Source: Phenylobacterium sp.
GTDB lineage: Bacteria > Pseudomonadota > Alphaproteobacteria > Caulobacterales > Caulobacteraceae
Length of the DNA stretch: 64,000 nt
NCBI RefSeq assembly: GCF_025351295.1
Contig: NZ_JANXWD010000064.1
Location: 1 to 64,000 of the forward strand
Direction of reading: 5' to 3'
Shown here: positions 17,514 through 26,560 of the stretch, one piece after another
Layout of the letters: every line of letters begins with the position of its first letter
Position numbering within the stretch: the stretch's first letter is position 1
Made by a program: the position numbers and the translations under genes
Notes under the pieces: model-generated
Databases searched by the model: none
Told to the model about the DNA's origin: nothing
What the model saw: the letters and a program-made list of their open reading frames with translations, nothing else

Positions 17514-18023
17514 CTATTTCCCGGCCACGCTGGCGGCGATCGACCCGGCCACGTCGGAGGCCATCTTCACCTGGTCGGCGCGGTCGGTGATGGCGTAGCG
17601 GGCGGCCATGTAGTCGAAGTCGGTGTAGGCCACCCAGACCTTGCCGGCCGCGTCCTGGGTGACCAGGATCCGCACCGGCCAGTCGAGGCCCGCATAGGGG
17701 TTCGAGGTCAGGAACTGGGCGCCCAGCGGCGGGTTGCCGAACAGCAGCAGCTTAGACGGGCGCAAGTCGATCTTCGCGCCCCTGGCCAGGTCCTGCTGAT
17801 CGATCTCGGCGAAGAACCGGATGCCCTTGCCGGCCATGTCGGCCCTGAGGCGGCTGACGGTGTCGTCGAAGCCGTAAACGCTGGCGACGCGGACCACGCC
17901 CTGCGCGATGGGCTGGGCGGCGGCCATGGCCGGGTCGGCGACGGCCGAAACCGCGCCGGCGCAGAACGCGAGGCTGAGGCCGGCGGCGAGCGCCAGCAGG
18001 GACTGGCGGGCGAAATGGGTCAT
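17514..18023 (-). CDS. exported DUF302 domain protein
   Basis: A 169-residue protein with a Sec signal (MTHFARQSLLALAAGLSLAF...). The mature part is a DUF302 domain: VASVYGFDDTVSRLRADMAGKGIRFF, EIDQQDLARG, then LLLFGNPPLGAQFL and a closing YTDFDYMAARY. The DUF302 function is unknown; structures show a dimeric alpha-beta fold. Its ATG overlaps the stop of the patatin gene by ATGA, so the two are co-translated. Confidence 0.82.
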   Translation of the reverse strand: MTHFARQSLLALAAGLSLAFCAGAVSAVADPAMAAAQPIAQGVVRVASVYGFDDTVSRLRADMAGKGIRFFAEIDQQDLARGAKIDLRPSKLLLFGNPPLGAQFLTSNPYAGLDWPVRILVTQDAAGKVWVAYTDFDYMAARYAITDRADQVKMASDVAGSIAASVAGK

Positions 18024-19204
18024 CGGGCGGGTTCCTTGGCGAGCAGGTCGGGGGAGACGTCTTCGATCACATGGCCGGACGGCGCCTCGTGAAGGATGAT
18101 CCCCTCCATCGGGTCGACATCGTGGGTCCAGGGCGAGGTGTCGAGCACGCGCGCGGTGTCGGCGTAGCCGGCGTCCCAGCGGGCCTTGATGCCGCCGGGG
18201 CTGAAGTCGATGTCCTTGGACTGGTCCTCGCCGGCCAGCGGTGCGGCCAGCAGGCGGATCACATGCATCTGGGTGCCGCAGCCGTAGCCGGCCAGCTCCC
18301 GGGCCTCGTCCGTGGCGCGGACTTCCGGCGGCAGCTTCGCCGCCAGCTGGGCGATCACGTGGCGCAGCTTGTGGATCTGTTTCTGGCGGGCGATGTGGCT
18401 GATCGCCCGGCTGGAGTACTGCAGGTCCTTCTGGCGCGAGATCACGGTCGCGATGCTGTGCGGCTCCGGCCCGTTCGGGGCCCAGACGTGGACCGCGAAC
18501 ACCACGCCCGAGCGGCGCGGCCGGTCGTCGAACGCCGCCTCGACCGGGGTGTTGGAGAGGATGCCGCCATCCCAGTAGAGCTCGCCGTCGATCCGGACCG
18601 CCGGGAAGGCGGGGGGAAGGGCGCCCGAGGCCATGACGTGGCGCACGCTCAGCGTGTCTTCCCGGCTGTCGAAGTAGCGCATCTGGCCGGTCTGGACGTT
18701 GGCGGCGCCGACGGTGAGCCGGGGACGTCCGGCGTTCAGGAGGCTGGGATCGAGCAGCTCGCTCAGGGTCTTCTCGAGCGGGTCGCAGGAGTAGTAGCCG
18801 GCGAGGTCCGGCCCCAGCGCAACCTGGGACCCGAGGAACGCCCAGGGGTTGGGCTTGAAGAACGCCTCGAGGCCGTTGGCGACGGTCATGGCGTTGGCCA
18901 CCGCGGCGCCGAAGCCGGGCAGGGACGCCCAGAACTGGGTGGCGGGCGAGTGGGTCATCCGCATCCAGAACTCGCGCATGCGGTCCAGCCGGTCGGCCGG
19001 CGCATTGCCGGCGATCAGGCTGGCGTTGATGGCCCCGATGGAGGTGCCGATCACCCAGTCCGGCTCGACGCCGGCCTCCTGCAGGGCCTGGTAGACCCCG
19101 GCCTGGTAGGCGCCCAGCGCCCCGCCGCCCTGGAACACCAGGACCACCTGGCCGAGGACCGACTTGTCGAGGGAATGGGCGTGCTTGGGGGCGGTGTTTT
19201 CCAT
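18020..19204 (-). CDS. patatin-like phospholipase
   Basis: A 394-residue patatin-family acyl hydrolase. The oxyanion loop GGGALGAYQAG (about residue 26), nucleophile elbow GTSIGAIN (Ser about 55) and a later DGG for the catalytic Asp (YWDGGILSNTP, about 212) are all present. The C-terminal part carries the conserved DFSPGGIKARWDAGYADT. It lacks an N-terminal signal, so it is probably cytoplasmic or membrane-associated. It is the first gene of a two-gene unit with the DUF302 protein. A PHB-associated or general phospholipase role is possible. Confidence 0.85.
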   Translation of the reverse strand: MENTAPKHAHSLDKSVLGQVVLVFQGGGALGAYQAGVYQALQEAGVEPDWVIGTSIGAINASLIAGNAPADRLDRMREFWMRMTHSPATQFWASLPGFGAAVANAMTVANGLEAFFKPNPWAFLGSQVALGPDLAGYYSCDPLEKTLSELLDPSLLNAGRPRLTVGAANVQTGQMRYFDSREDTLSVRHVMASGALPPAFPAVRIDGELYWDGGILSNTPVEAAFDDRPRRSGVVFAVHVWAPNGPEPHSIATVISRQKDLQYSSRAISHIARQKQIHKLRHVIAQLAAKLPPEVRATDEARELAGYGCGTQMHVIRLLAAPLAGEDQSKDIDFSPGGIKARWDAGYADTARVLDTSPWTHDVDPMEGIILHEAPSGHVIEDVSPDLLAKEPAR

Positions 19205-19404
19205 GCCCCTTTGTCTCAGGCCGGGCCGGCTGGCGGAAATGTCGGTTGGCTAATCGCTCCATGCGCCCAGTGCATCGGCAAGCGGCCCACGACCCTCAGC
19301 GCATGGCCTCCATAACTTTATGCGAATTCAGATCGGGAAGGCGGGGGCCTAGCTTCGACGCATCGAACAACGCCTGCCGAAGCAACCGCGAGAGAGACCC
19401 CCTC

Positions 19405-19899
19405 ATGACGACCCCGCTGATCCTGATCGCCGCGACCGCCCTGACCGCGGCGGCCGCCATCTCCACCGCCGCGTCGGCCGCCGGGGCGCCGTCGGCCGAG
19501 TGCCCGGCCGCGCAGATGCGTCCGAACGCCCGCACCACGGGCGAGACCATGCCGTCGAAGGTCACCGACACCGAGCTCAACACCCTGCAGCTGGGCGACG
19601 AGATCAAGGGCCTGGACAACCGCCGACTGCGCATGCGCCGGTTGGTGATCCAGCCGGGCGGCGTCGTGCCGTGGCACAGCCACACCGACCGCCCGGCCCT
19701 GCTGATGACCCTCTCAGGCGAGGTCACCGAGTACCGCAACAGCTGCGCGGTCGGCATCGTCCACAAGGCCGGCGACGTGACCGCCGAGAAGAAGGGCGTC
19801 AGCCACTGGTGGAAGAACACCGGCAAGGTCGCCGCCGTGATCATCGCCGCCGACATCAAGAACGACGGTCAGGCCCCCTCCGTCGCCGACATGATGTAA
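19405..19899 (+). CDS. exported cupin-domain protein
   Basis: A 164-residue protein with a Sec signal (LILIAATALTAAAAISTAASA). A single cupin barrel follows: PGGVVPWHSHTDRPALLMTL holds the His-x-His metal pair, and the second motif is HKAGDVTAEKKGVSHWWKN. The family is catalytically diverse, so no reaction is assigned. The ATG at 19405 fits an AGAGA ribosome site. The 200 nt upstream, shared with the divergent patatin gene, contain an unusually A/T-rich patch around 19310-19325 that may be promoter. Confidence 0.75.
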   Translation: MTTPLILIAATALTAAAAISTAASAAGAPSAECPAAQMRPNARTTGETMPSKVTDTELNTLQLGDEIKGLDNRRLRMRRLVIQPGGVVPWHSHTDRPALLMTLSGEVTEYRNSCAVGIVHKAGDVTAEKKGVSHWWKNTGKVAAVIIAADIKNDGQAPSVADMM

Positions 19900-20060
19900 C
19901 CCGCTTCGCGGCGTCGCCCCCGCCCCGCCTCGCCCCGAGCGCGCCGCGAACAGCCCGAGGCCCTATCCCCCACCCGGACCTCGCTGCCGAGGCGTGTGGC
20001 GACCGGACCGTCCCGGACGCCGCACGCCTCTTGCGTGTTCAATCCCCCGGAGATCCCGCC

Positions 20061-21284
20061 ATGGCCGCCACGGCCCCATCCGCCCCAGAACCTCACGCCC
20101 TGCTGCGCCGCATCGTTATCGGCCTGATCGGCTTCCTCACCCTGGTCGACCTGTTCGCCGCCCAGGCGATCCTGCCCACGCTCGCCAGGATGTACCGCGT
20201 GCCGCCGTCCTCCATGGGCGTCGCGGTCAACGCCTCCACCATCGGCATGGCCATGTCCGCCCTGGTCGTCGCGCTGATCAGCCACCGGCTGCCCCGCCGC
20301 GGCGGAATCTGGGTCAGCCTGGCGCTGCTGGCGATCCCCACGACTCTGCTGGCTCACGCCCCCGATCTGGCGACCTTCACAGCGCTCAGGATCGTCCAGG
20401 GCCTGTTCATGTCGGCGGCCTTCACCCTGACCATGGCCTATCTGTCGGAGCAGAATACCGGCGCGGCCACGGCCGGCGCGCTGGCCGCCTACATCACCGG
20501 CAGCGTCGCCTCGAACCTGGTCGGCCGGCTGGTCTCGTCCGCGGTGGCCTCCGTCGCCGGCGTAGCGATCAACTTCTACGTCTTCGCCGCCCTCAACCTG
20601 GCCGGCGCGGCCCTGGTCTTCTTCACCCTGAGCCGGACCCCGTCCATGGCCGCGGCGGTGGGCGAGATGCGCCGGTCCGCCGTCGAGCGGATCGCGGCCC
20701 ACTTCCGCAACACCTGCCTGGTGGCCAGCTTCGGCATCGGCTTCCTGGTGCTGTTCGCCTTCCTGGGGACCTTTACCTACGTGAACTTCGTGCTCGCCGC
20801 CAAGCCGCTGGCGCTGAAGCCGATGGCCCTGGGCCTGGTCTATTTCGTCTTCCTGCCGGCGATGGTCACCACGCCGCTGGCCGGCAGGGTCACCAACCGC
20901 TTCGGCCCGCGCCCGACCTTCTTCGCCTCGCTTGGCCTGGCGATCGCCGGCCTGCCGCTGCTGCTGGCCAGTACCATCGCCCCGGTGATCGCCGGCCTGA
21001 CCATGATCGGCGTCGGGACCTTCTTCGCCCAGGCCACCGCCACCGGCTTCGTTGGCCGCGCCGCCAAGACCGACCGCGCCGCCGCCAGCGGCATCTACCT
21101 GGCCAGCTATTACCTGGGCGGCCTGGCCGGCGCGGCGGTGATCGGCCAGATCTACGACCACCTGGGCTGGCCCGCTGCGGTCAGCATCGTTGGCGCGTCG
21201 CTTGTGGCCGCCGCCGGTCTCGCCGCCCTGCTCCGCCCCGCCACGGCCGGCTCGCGGGTCCAACTGGCCGCCCAGACGGCCTGA
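20061..21284 (+). CDS. MFS transporter
   Basis: A 407-residue major-facilitator protein with twelve hydrophobic segments. The loop between segments 8 and 9 reads GRVTNRFGPRPTFFAS, and the loop between segments 2 and 3 is ISHRLPRRGGIWVSL. It resembles YnfM/arabinose-efflux-like drug exporters. It follows the cupin gene by about 160 nt. The substrate is unknown. The ATG at 20061 has a plausible upstream GGAGAT. Confidence 0.82.
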   Translation: MAATAPSAPEPHALLRRIVIGLIGFLTLVDLFAAQAILPTLARMYRVPPSSMGVAVNASTIGMAMSALVVALISHRLPRRGGIWVSLALLAIPTTLLAHAPDLATFTALRIVQGLFMSAAFTLTMAYLSEQNTGAATAGALAAYITGSVASNLVGRLVSSAVASVAGVAINFYVFAALNLAGAALVFFTLSRTPSMAAAVGEMRRSAVERIAAHFRNTCLVASFGIGFLVLFAFLGTFTYVNFVLAAKPLALKPMALGLVYFVFLPAMVTTPLAGRVTNRFGPRPTFFASLGLAIAGLPLLLASTIAPVIAGLTMIGVGTFFAQATATGFVGRAAKTDRAAASGIYLASYYLGGLAGAAVIGQIYDHLGWPAAVSIVGASLVAAAGLAALLRPATAGSRVQLAAQTA

Positions 21285-21329
21285 CTTCGGCGCTGGAGCG
21301 CCCCTGGCGCGCCGCCCGGGGGAGAGAGG

Positions 21330-22205
21330 TCATGGCCAGACAAAGGCCCGCGCCTCGTGGACGAAGGCGCCGACCGCCGGCGAGTGCGGGCGGCCGCGCA
21401 CGGTGACCAGCATGATCGTCCGCGACAGCTCCGGGTCGATCAGCGGGATACTGGTCACGCCGTTCCGCTCCACGGTCCGTTCGGGGAAGATCCCGAAGCC
21501 CACCCCGGCGCGGATCATCGCCTGCGCCCAGTCGTCCCGCTCCGACGAGAACACCCGGCGGACGCTCACCCCGCGCTGCTGCGCCTCGCGGGCATAGGTC
21601 TCGTGCTGCTCGCAGTGGGTCCGGTGGACATAGTCCGCCGCGTGCAGGTCGCTGAGCCGTAGCGCCGCGCGGGCCGCCCAGGGGTGATCCGGCGCCACCA
21701 CGACGACGAACCGTTCCTCGAACAGCGGCAGCGCGTGAAACCGCACGTCCGGCGGTTCGCCAAGACCCATGATCGCCAGGTGGAGGTCGCCGTCCTGCAG
21801 GGCCATAACCAGCCGGTCCGGCCGTTGCTCGGCGAGCACCAGCTCCACCTGCGGGTGACGGCGCTGGAACCTCAGCAGCAGGTCGGAGGTCGCCGCCGGC
21901 CCGATGGTCGACATCACGCCGATCCTCAGGGTTACCTCCTCGAGCTTGGACAGGTCCCGCGCGCGGCGCTGCGCGGCGTCGGCCTGGGCCTGGATGGACT
22001 CGAAATAGGGCAGCATCATCCGGCCCAGCTCGGTGAGATGGGTGTTCAACCGCTCGCGGTGGAAGAGCGGGCCGCCGAACTCGGCTTCGAGCTGCTGGAT
22101 GGCGCGGGTCAACGCCGGCTGGCTGACGTTGGCGCCCTCCGCGGCGCGCGTGAAGTTCAGTGTCCTGGCCAGCGCCAGGAAATAACGCACCTGCTGCATT
22201 TCCAT
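21330..22205 (-). CDS. LysR-family transcriptional regulator (copy 1)
   Basis: A 291-residue LysR regulator: the N-terminal helix-turn-helix is MEMQQVRYFLALARTLNFTR followed by VSQPALTRAIQQLEAEFGG, and a PBP2-type effector domain covers about residues 90-290. It is strikingly similar along its whole length to the next minus-strand gene, sharing the N-terminus, FSSERDDW and the C-terminal RGRPHSPAVGAFV. It lies convergent to the MFS gene. The effector and targets are unknown. Confidence 0.9.
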   Translation of the reverse strand: MEMQQVRYFLALARTLNFTRAAEGANVSQPALTRAIQQLEAEFGGPLFHRERLNTHLTELGRMMLPYFESIQAQADAAQRRARDLSKLEEVTLRIGVMSTIGPAATSDLLLRFQRRHPQVELVLAEQRPDRLVMALQDGDLHLAIMGLGEPPDVRFHALPLFEERFVVVVAPDHPWAARAALRLSDLHAADYVHRTHCEQHETYAREAQQRGVSVRRVFSSERDDWAQAMIRAGVGFGIFPERTVERNGVTSIPLIDPELSRTIMLVTVRGRPHSPAVGAFVHEARAFVWP

Positions 22206-22402
22206 GCCGCGACCCCCCATGAGGATTGGGATTGGCGGAGGGGCGCGCGTCAGGCCTCGCTGACTCCGATACCAGCCATTCGCGCGAGGCAAGGCAGAGG
22301 TTACAGAGTTGCGGCCGGGGTTCGCCGAATTGCGTCCGACCCGTCGTGACCGGGTCCAGCCGCGGCTTCGGCGGATCGGCGGCCGGGCGCCGCGCCGGCC
22401 AG

Positions 22403-23341
22403 CTACCCGGCCGGTTCCAGCTCCGGTCCGCGGTCGTCCGCGCAGGGGATCGGCTCGATCGTGCTCTGCGGCCACTTGAACTGCCGGGCCTGCTGCACGA
22501 AGGCGCCGACCGCCGGCGAGTGGGGCCGGCCGCGGACGCTGACCAGCATGATCGTGCGGATGAATTCCGGGTCGATCAGCCGGCGCGTGACCAGGCCGGG
22601 GTCGGTGACGCTGAGCTCGGGAAAGAAGCCGATGCCCAGGCCGGCCTTGATCATCCCCTGCACCCAGTCGTCGCGCTCGGACGAGAACACCTGCTTCCAG
22701 CGCACCCCGGCCTCGCGCAGCTGCTTGCGCGCATGGTCGAAGATCTCGCAGTTGGCGCGGTTGACGTAGGGATGATCGTGGGTGTCGCGGCAGGTGACCA
22801 CGTTCTTCGAGGCCAGCGGATGGTCCGGCGGCACCGCCAGCACGAACCGTTCCTGAAACAGCGGCAGGCCGTGGAAGCGGACGTCCGGGCCCTCGGGCAG
22901 GCCGAACAGCGCCAGGTTCAGGTCGCCCTTGCTGAGCATTTCCAGCAGCTCGGACGATCCCTCGTCGGTGACCTCCAGGTCGACGTTCGGATAGGCCATG
23001 CGGAACTTGACGATCAGGTCGGCGATCATCGCCGGGCCGATGGTGCACATCACGCCGATCTTCAGGGTGACGTTGTCCAGTTTCTTGACCGCCTTGGCCT
23101 GAGCCTTGGCGGCCTCGGTCTGGGTCTGGATCAGCTCCAGGTAGGGCAGCATCATGCGGCCCAGTTCCGAGAGGTGGGTGTTCTGCCGTTCGCGATGGAA
23201 CAGCGGGCCGCCCAGTTCGGCCTCGAGCTGCTGGATGGCGCGGGTCAGGGCCGGCTGGCTGACGTTGGACGCCTCGGCTGCGCGTGTGAAATTGAGGGTC
23301 TTCGCGAGCGAGAGAAAGTAGCGGACCTGCTGCATTTCCAT
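22403..23341 (-). CDS. LysR-family transcriptional regulator (copy 2)
   Basis: A 312-residue LysR regulator paralogous to the gene immediately downstream. The HTH is near-identical (VSQPALTRAIQQLEAELGG) and the effector domain is diverged but colinear. It has an extra C-terminal tail (about residues 292-312). The pair looks like a tandem duplication. The ATG at 23341 sits 32 nt from the end of the NADH dehydrogenase gene, so it could be read through from that operon. Confidence 0.9.
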   Translation of the reverse strand: MEMQQVRYFLSLAKTLNFTRAAEASNVSQPALTRAIQQLEAELGGPLFHRERQNTHLSELGRMMLPYLELIQTQTEAAKAQAKAVKKLDNVTLKIGVMCTIGPAMIADLIVKFRMAYPNVDLEVTDEGSSELLEMLSKGDLNLALFGLPEGPDVRFHGLPLFQERFVLAVPPDHPLASKNVVTCRDTHDHPYVNRANCEIFDHARKQLREAGVRWKQVFSSERDDWVQGMIKAGLGIGFFPELSVTDPGLVTRRLIDPEFIRTIMLVSVRGRPHSPAVGAFVQQARQFKWPQSTIEPIPCADDRGPELEPAG

Positions 23342-23373
23342 GGTGGGAATCCCCCGGTTGCAGAAACCGCGAC

Positions 23374-24702
23374 CTACAAGGCGATACGCGCCTCGGTCGA
23401 CGGTGAAGCTACACTCAAAGCCCCGCCCGGGCCACGCGTGACCGCGTCGAAGACCAGGCGGGCGCCGCGCTCGAAGGTGAGGTACGACCAGCCCCAGTCG
23501 AGCACGACCTGGATGCGGTTGCGGAACCCGATCAGGAAATAGACGTGGGCGGCGCACCAGAAGACCCAGGCCGCGAAGCCCTTGAGCTTGATGGCGCCCA
23601 GGTCGGCCACCGCGGCCTTGCGCCCGATGGTGGCCAGGCTGCCGAAGTTCGAGTAGCGGAACGGCGGCGGCGCGGGTTTTCCGGCGACCCGGGCGGCGAT
23701 CACCTTGGCGACGTAGACGCCGGCCTGCTTGGCCGCCGGCGCGACGCCCGGGACGACCATGCCGGCCGCGTCGACGATGCGGGCGCAGTCGCCGATCACG
23801 AACACCTCGGGGTTGCCCGGGAGGCTGAAGTCGGCGCCGACCGTGACGCGGCCGACTCGGTCCAGCTCGCCGCCCAGCCACCGGCCGGCGGGCGAGGCCT
23901 GGACGCCGGCGGCCCAGATCACCGTCTGGGCGTCGACCCGCAGGTCGCCGATGTCGACCCCGCCGGCGTCGCAGTGGCCGACGCGGGCCTTGAGCATCAG
24001 CTCGACGCCGAGCTTTTCCAGGGCCGTCTTGGCATAGGCCGAGAGGCTAGGGCAGAAGTTGGAGAGCACCCGCTCGCCGCTGTCGACCAGCAGGATGCGG
24101 GCGCGCTGGCCGCGGATTCGGCGGAAGTCGCAGGCCAGCGCGCGGCGGGTCAGCTCGGCGATGGCGCCGGCCAGCTCGACGCCCGTGGGCCCGCCGCCGA
24201 CCACCACGAAGGTCAGCAGCCGCTTGCGGGACTCCGGATCCATGTCGAGCTCGGCCGACTCCAGGGCCAGTAGCACCCGGCGGCGCAGGGCCAGCGCGTC
24301 CTCCAGCGACTTCAGGCCCGGCGCATGGGTCGCCCACTCGTCCTTCCCGAAGTAGGCGTGCGTGGCCCCGGTGGCGACGATCAGCTCGTCGTAGGGCAGG
24401 GTGCGCTCGCCCAGCCGCACGCGGCGGTTGGCGACGTCCACGCCGGTCACCTCGTCCAGCTCGATATGGACGTTGGGCTTGCGGCCGAGGATCAGCCGCA
24501 CCGGGCTGGCGATCTGGGTCGGGGCCAGACCGGCCGTCGCCACCTGGTAGAGCAGGGGCTGGAACAAGTGGTGGTTGCGGCGGTCGACGATGGTGACGTC
24601 GACGTCCTGCCTGGCCAGCTCGCTGGCGGCGGAGATGCCGCCGAAGCCGGCGCCGACGACGACGACCTTCTTGCGCGCCCCGGTCTTCGAGGGGGCGGTC
24701 AT
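23374..24702 (-). CDS. ndh: type II NADH dehydrogenase (NDH-2)
   Basis: A 442-residue FAD-dependent NADH:quinone oxidoreductase. Two dinucleotide folds are visible: VVVGAGFGGISAASEL near the N-terminus for FAD and VVVGGGPTGVELAGAI (about residue 155) for NADH. ATGATHAYFG, QTVIWAAGVQ and FVIGDCARI complete the family set. The C-terminal part has a hydrophobic, membrane-contacting region (AAWVFWCAAHVYFLIG). It donates electrons to quinone without pumping protons. Its start overlaps the dehydrogenase gene stop, so it ends a coupled operon. Confidence 0.9.
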   Translation of the reverse strand: MTAPSKTGARKKVVVVGAGFGGISAASELARQDVDVTIVDRRNHHLFQPLLYQVATAGLAPTQIASPVRLILGRKPNVHIELDEVTGVDVANRRVRLGERTLPYDELIVATGATHAYFGKDEWATHAPGLKSLEDALALRRRVLLALESAELDMDPESRKRLLTFVVVGGGPTGVELAGAIAELTRRALACDFRRIRGQRARILLVDSGERVLSNFCPSLSAYAKTALEKLGVELMLKARVGHCDAGGVDIGDLRVDAQTVIWAAGVQASPAGRWLGGELDRVGRVTVGADFSLPGNPEVFVIGDCARIVDAAGMVVPGVAPAAKQAGVYVAKVIAARVAGKPAPPPFRYSNFGSLATIGRKAAVADLGAIKLKGFAAWVFWCAAHVYFLIGFRNRIQVVLDWGWSYLTFERGARLVFDAVTRGPGGALSVASPSTEARIAL

Positions 24703-25523
24703 TGGGCGGTCCAGCCGCCGTCGACGGCGAGCGCCGCGCCGGTGATCGAGGCGCCGTTGTCGCCGCACAGGAAGGCGGTGAGCGCGCCGATCTCCTCGAC
24801 GGACGCGAACCTGCGGTTGGGCTGGGAGGTCAGCAGCACGTCGGTGATGACCCGCTCGGTGGAGATGCCGTGGGCCTGGGCCTGTTCGGCGATCTGCTTC
24901 TCCACCAGCGGCGTCCAGACATAGCCGGGGCAGATGGCGTTGCAGGTGACGCCCTGGCGGGCGGCTTCCAGGGCCACGGTCTTGGTCAGGCCGACCACCC
25001 CGTGCTTGGCGGCGACGTAGGCCGACTTGAACGGCGAGGCGATCAGGCCGTGCGCCGAGGCGATGTTGACGATCCGCCCGAAGCGGCGCTCGACCATTTC
25101 CGGCAGCACCGCCTTGATGGCGTGGAAGGCCGAGCTGAGGTTCACCGCGATGATCGCGTCCCACTTGGCGGTGGGGAACTCGCCGACCGGCGCCACGTGC
25201 TGGATGCCGGCGTTGTTCACCAGGATGTCGATGGGGCCCAGCACGTCGCGGGCGAAGGCAACCATCTCGCCGATCTTTTCCGGCATCGAGAGGTCGGCGG
25301 GCGAATAGAGCACTTCGACGCCGTGCAGGGCGGCCAGCATCTCGCGGGTCTGCTCGACCTCGTCCGGGTCGCCGAAGCCGTTCAGCACCAGCCTGGCTCC
25401 CTGTTCGGCCAGGCTCTGGGCGATGCCCAGGCCGATGCCGCTGGTGGAGCCGGTCACGATGGCGACCCGGCCCTCCAGCGGACGGTTGACGACGGGGTTG
25501 GTCTGGGTGGCGGTCATGCTCAT
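24699..25523 (-). CDS. 3-hydroxybutyrate dehydrogenase (SDR family)
   Basis: A 274-residue short-chain dehydrogenase. Visible: NAD site TGSTSGIGLGIAQ, NNAGIQHV, catalytic Ser in VNIASAHGLIAS, Tyr-Lys in SAYVAAKHG and CPGYVWTPLVEKQI, the last typical of D-3-hydroxybutyrate dehydrogenases. It converts 3-hydroxybutyrate to acetoacetate with NAD. Overlap with ndh by ATGA suggests the NADH made here is reoxidised by NDH-2. The ATG at 25523 was chosen; a second in-frame ATG lies two codons in. Confidence 0.87.
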   Translation of the reverse strand: MSMTATQTNPVVNRPLEGRVAIVTGSTSGIGLGIAQSLAEQGARLVLNGFGDPDEVEQTREMLAALHGVEVLYSPADLSMPEKIGEMVAFARDVLGPIDILVNNAGIQHVAPVGEFPTAKWDAIIAVNLSSAFHAIKAVLPEMVERRFGRIVNIASAHGLIASPFKSAYVAAKHGVVGLTKTVALEAARQGVTCNAICPGYVWTPLVEKQIAEQAQAHGISTERVITDVLLTSQPNRRFASVEEIGALTAFLCGDNGASITGAALAVDGGWTAQ

Positions 25524-25618
25524 GGCGCGGGGTCCTGGTGTGGCGGACCCGGGGTCCGCTCTAGGTCTTGAGGATGCTGGCTGGGCGTCCCGGCTTGAAA
25601 TGCCGGGACCGCATGGGT

Positions 25619-26560
25619 TCAGGCCGCCTGGCGCATCGACAGCGACCGCCAGACGCCGGTCATGTCGAGCGGCCCGGCCAGGTCGACGACGCCCCGGCGA
25701 TAGAGGTCCAGCAGATGGGCCAGCACCGAGTGGGCGGCGGCGGGATGCAGGCGGCGGTCGGTGTCCGCGTACAGGCGCGCGACCAACTGGCGCACCGTGG
25801 CCGCCCCGCCTTCGACCAGGGCCATCAGGATCTGCGTCTCCCGCTGACGGCGGTGGTCGATGTAGGCGGCCAGGAACGCGTCCACCTGGCGCACCGCCGG
25901 ACCGTGGGCGGGGTAGAGGGCGTCGAAGCGACGGGCGCGGATCTTGGCCAGGCTTTTCATATAGGCCCCCATGTCGCCGTCCGGCGGGCTGACCACGCTG
26001 GTCGACCAACCCATCACGCAATCGCCCGGGAACAGCGCGTTCTCCTCGGGGAGCGCATAGGCGTAGTGGTTCGAGGTATGGCCAGGCGTCGCCACCGCCT
26101 CGATCGTCCAGGTCTGGCCGCGGAAGGTCTGGCGGCGGAAGGTCGGGCCGCGGAAGGTCTGGCCGTCGCGCAGGGCCACATCGGGGCGGAAGCTGAGGTC
26201 GTCGCCGGCCTCCAGCCGCTCATTGCCCTGGCTGGGCCGGCAAGGCTGGCCGCCGGCGTAAATCGTGGCGCCCGTCAGCTCGGCCAGCGGCCGGGCGGCG
26301 GGCGAATGGTCCAGGTGGCTATGAGTGACGAAGATGTGGGTGATCTGTTCGCCCAGAGTGGCGTTCAGGATCGCATCGAGCTGCCGCGGGTCGTCGGGGC
26401 CGGGATCGATCACCGCCACCTCGCCGTGGCCCACGATGTGGGCGCCGGTGCCCGTGAAGGTGAAGGGGCCGGGGTTCTGGGCGACCACGCGACGGATCAG
26501 CGGGCTGACCTGGTCGCAGCGACCATATTCGAACTGCATCTCGCGAATGAAAGGGATCAT
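25619..26560 (-). CDS. MBL-fold hydrolase with winged-helix tail (LACTB2-like)
   Basis: A 313-residue metallo-beta-lactamase-fold protein. Motifs: THSHLDHSPAA (HxHxDH), ATPGHTSNH, FPGDCVMGW and YPAHGP. The C-terminal 80 residues form a winged-helix-like domain (QILMALVEGGAATVRQLVARLYAD), as in LACTB2-type ribonucleases and related hydrolases. About residues 130-150 consist of a 5-residue repeat (TFRGQ-like) encoded by a 15-nt tandem repeat, probably a loop insertion. It overlaps the ATP-grasp gene by ATGA. The substrate is unknown. Confidence 0.8.
   Translation of the reverse strand: MIPFIREMQFEYGRCDQVSPLIRRVVAQNPGPFTFTGTGAHIVGHGEVAVIDPGPDDPRQLDAILNATLGEQITHIFVTHSHLDHSPAARPLAELTGATIYAGGQPCRPSQGNERLEAGDDLSFRPDVALRDGQTFRGPTFRRQTFRGQTWTIEAVATPGHTSNHYAYALPEENALFPGDCVMGWSTSVVSPPDGDMGAYMKSLAKIRARRFDALYPAHGPAVRQVDAFLAAYIDHRRQRETQILMALVEGGAATVRQLVARLYADTDRRLHPAAAHSVLAHLLDLYRRGVVDLAGPLDMTGVWRSLSMRQAA
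26111..26170. repeat. 15-nt tandem repeat inside the MBL-hydrolase gene
   Basis: Three clear units of the type GGTCTGGCCGCGGAA (26111, 26126, 26141) and a partial fourth (26156) lie in frame, encoding repeated TFRGQ-like pentapeptides on the minus strand. Unit length is a multiple of three, so copy-number change would keep the frame. Confidence 0.85.

Noticed and set aside
17514-19262. One continuous minus-strand frame suggesting a patatin-DUF302 fusion
   Set aside because: The upstream part of that frame is out of phase with the patatin motifs; the two proteins are read in different frames and joined only by an ATGA overlap.
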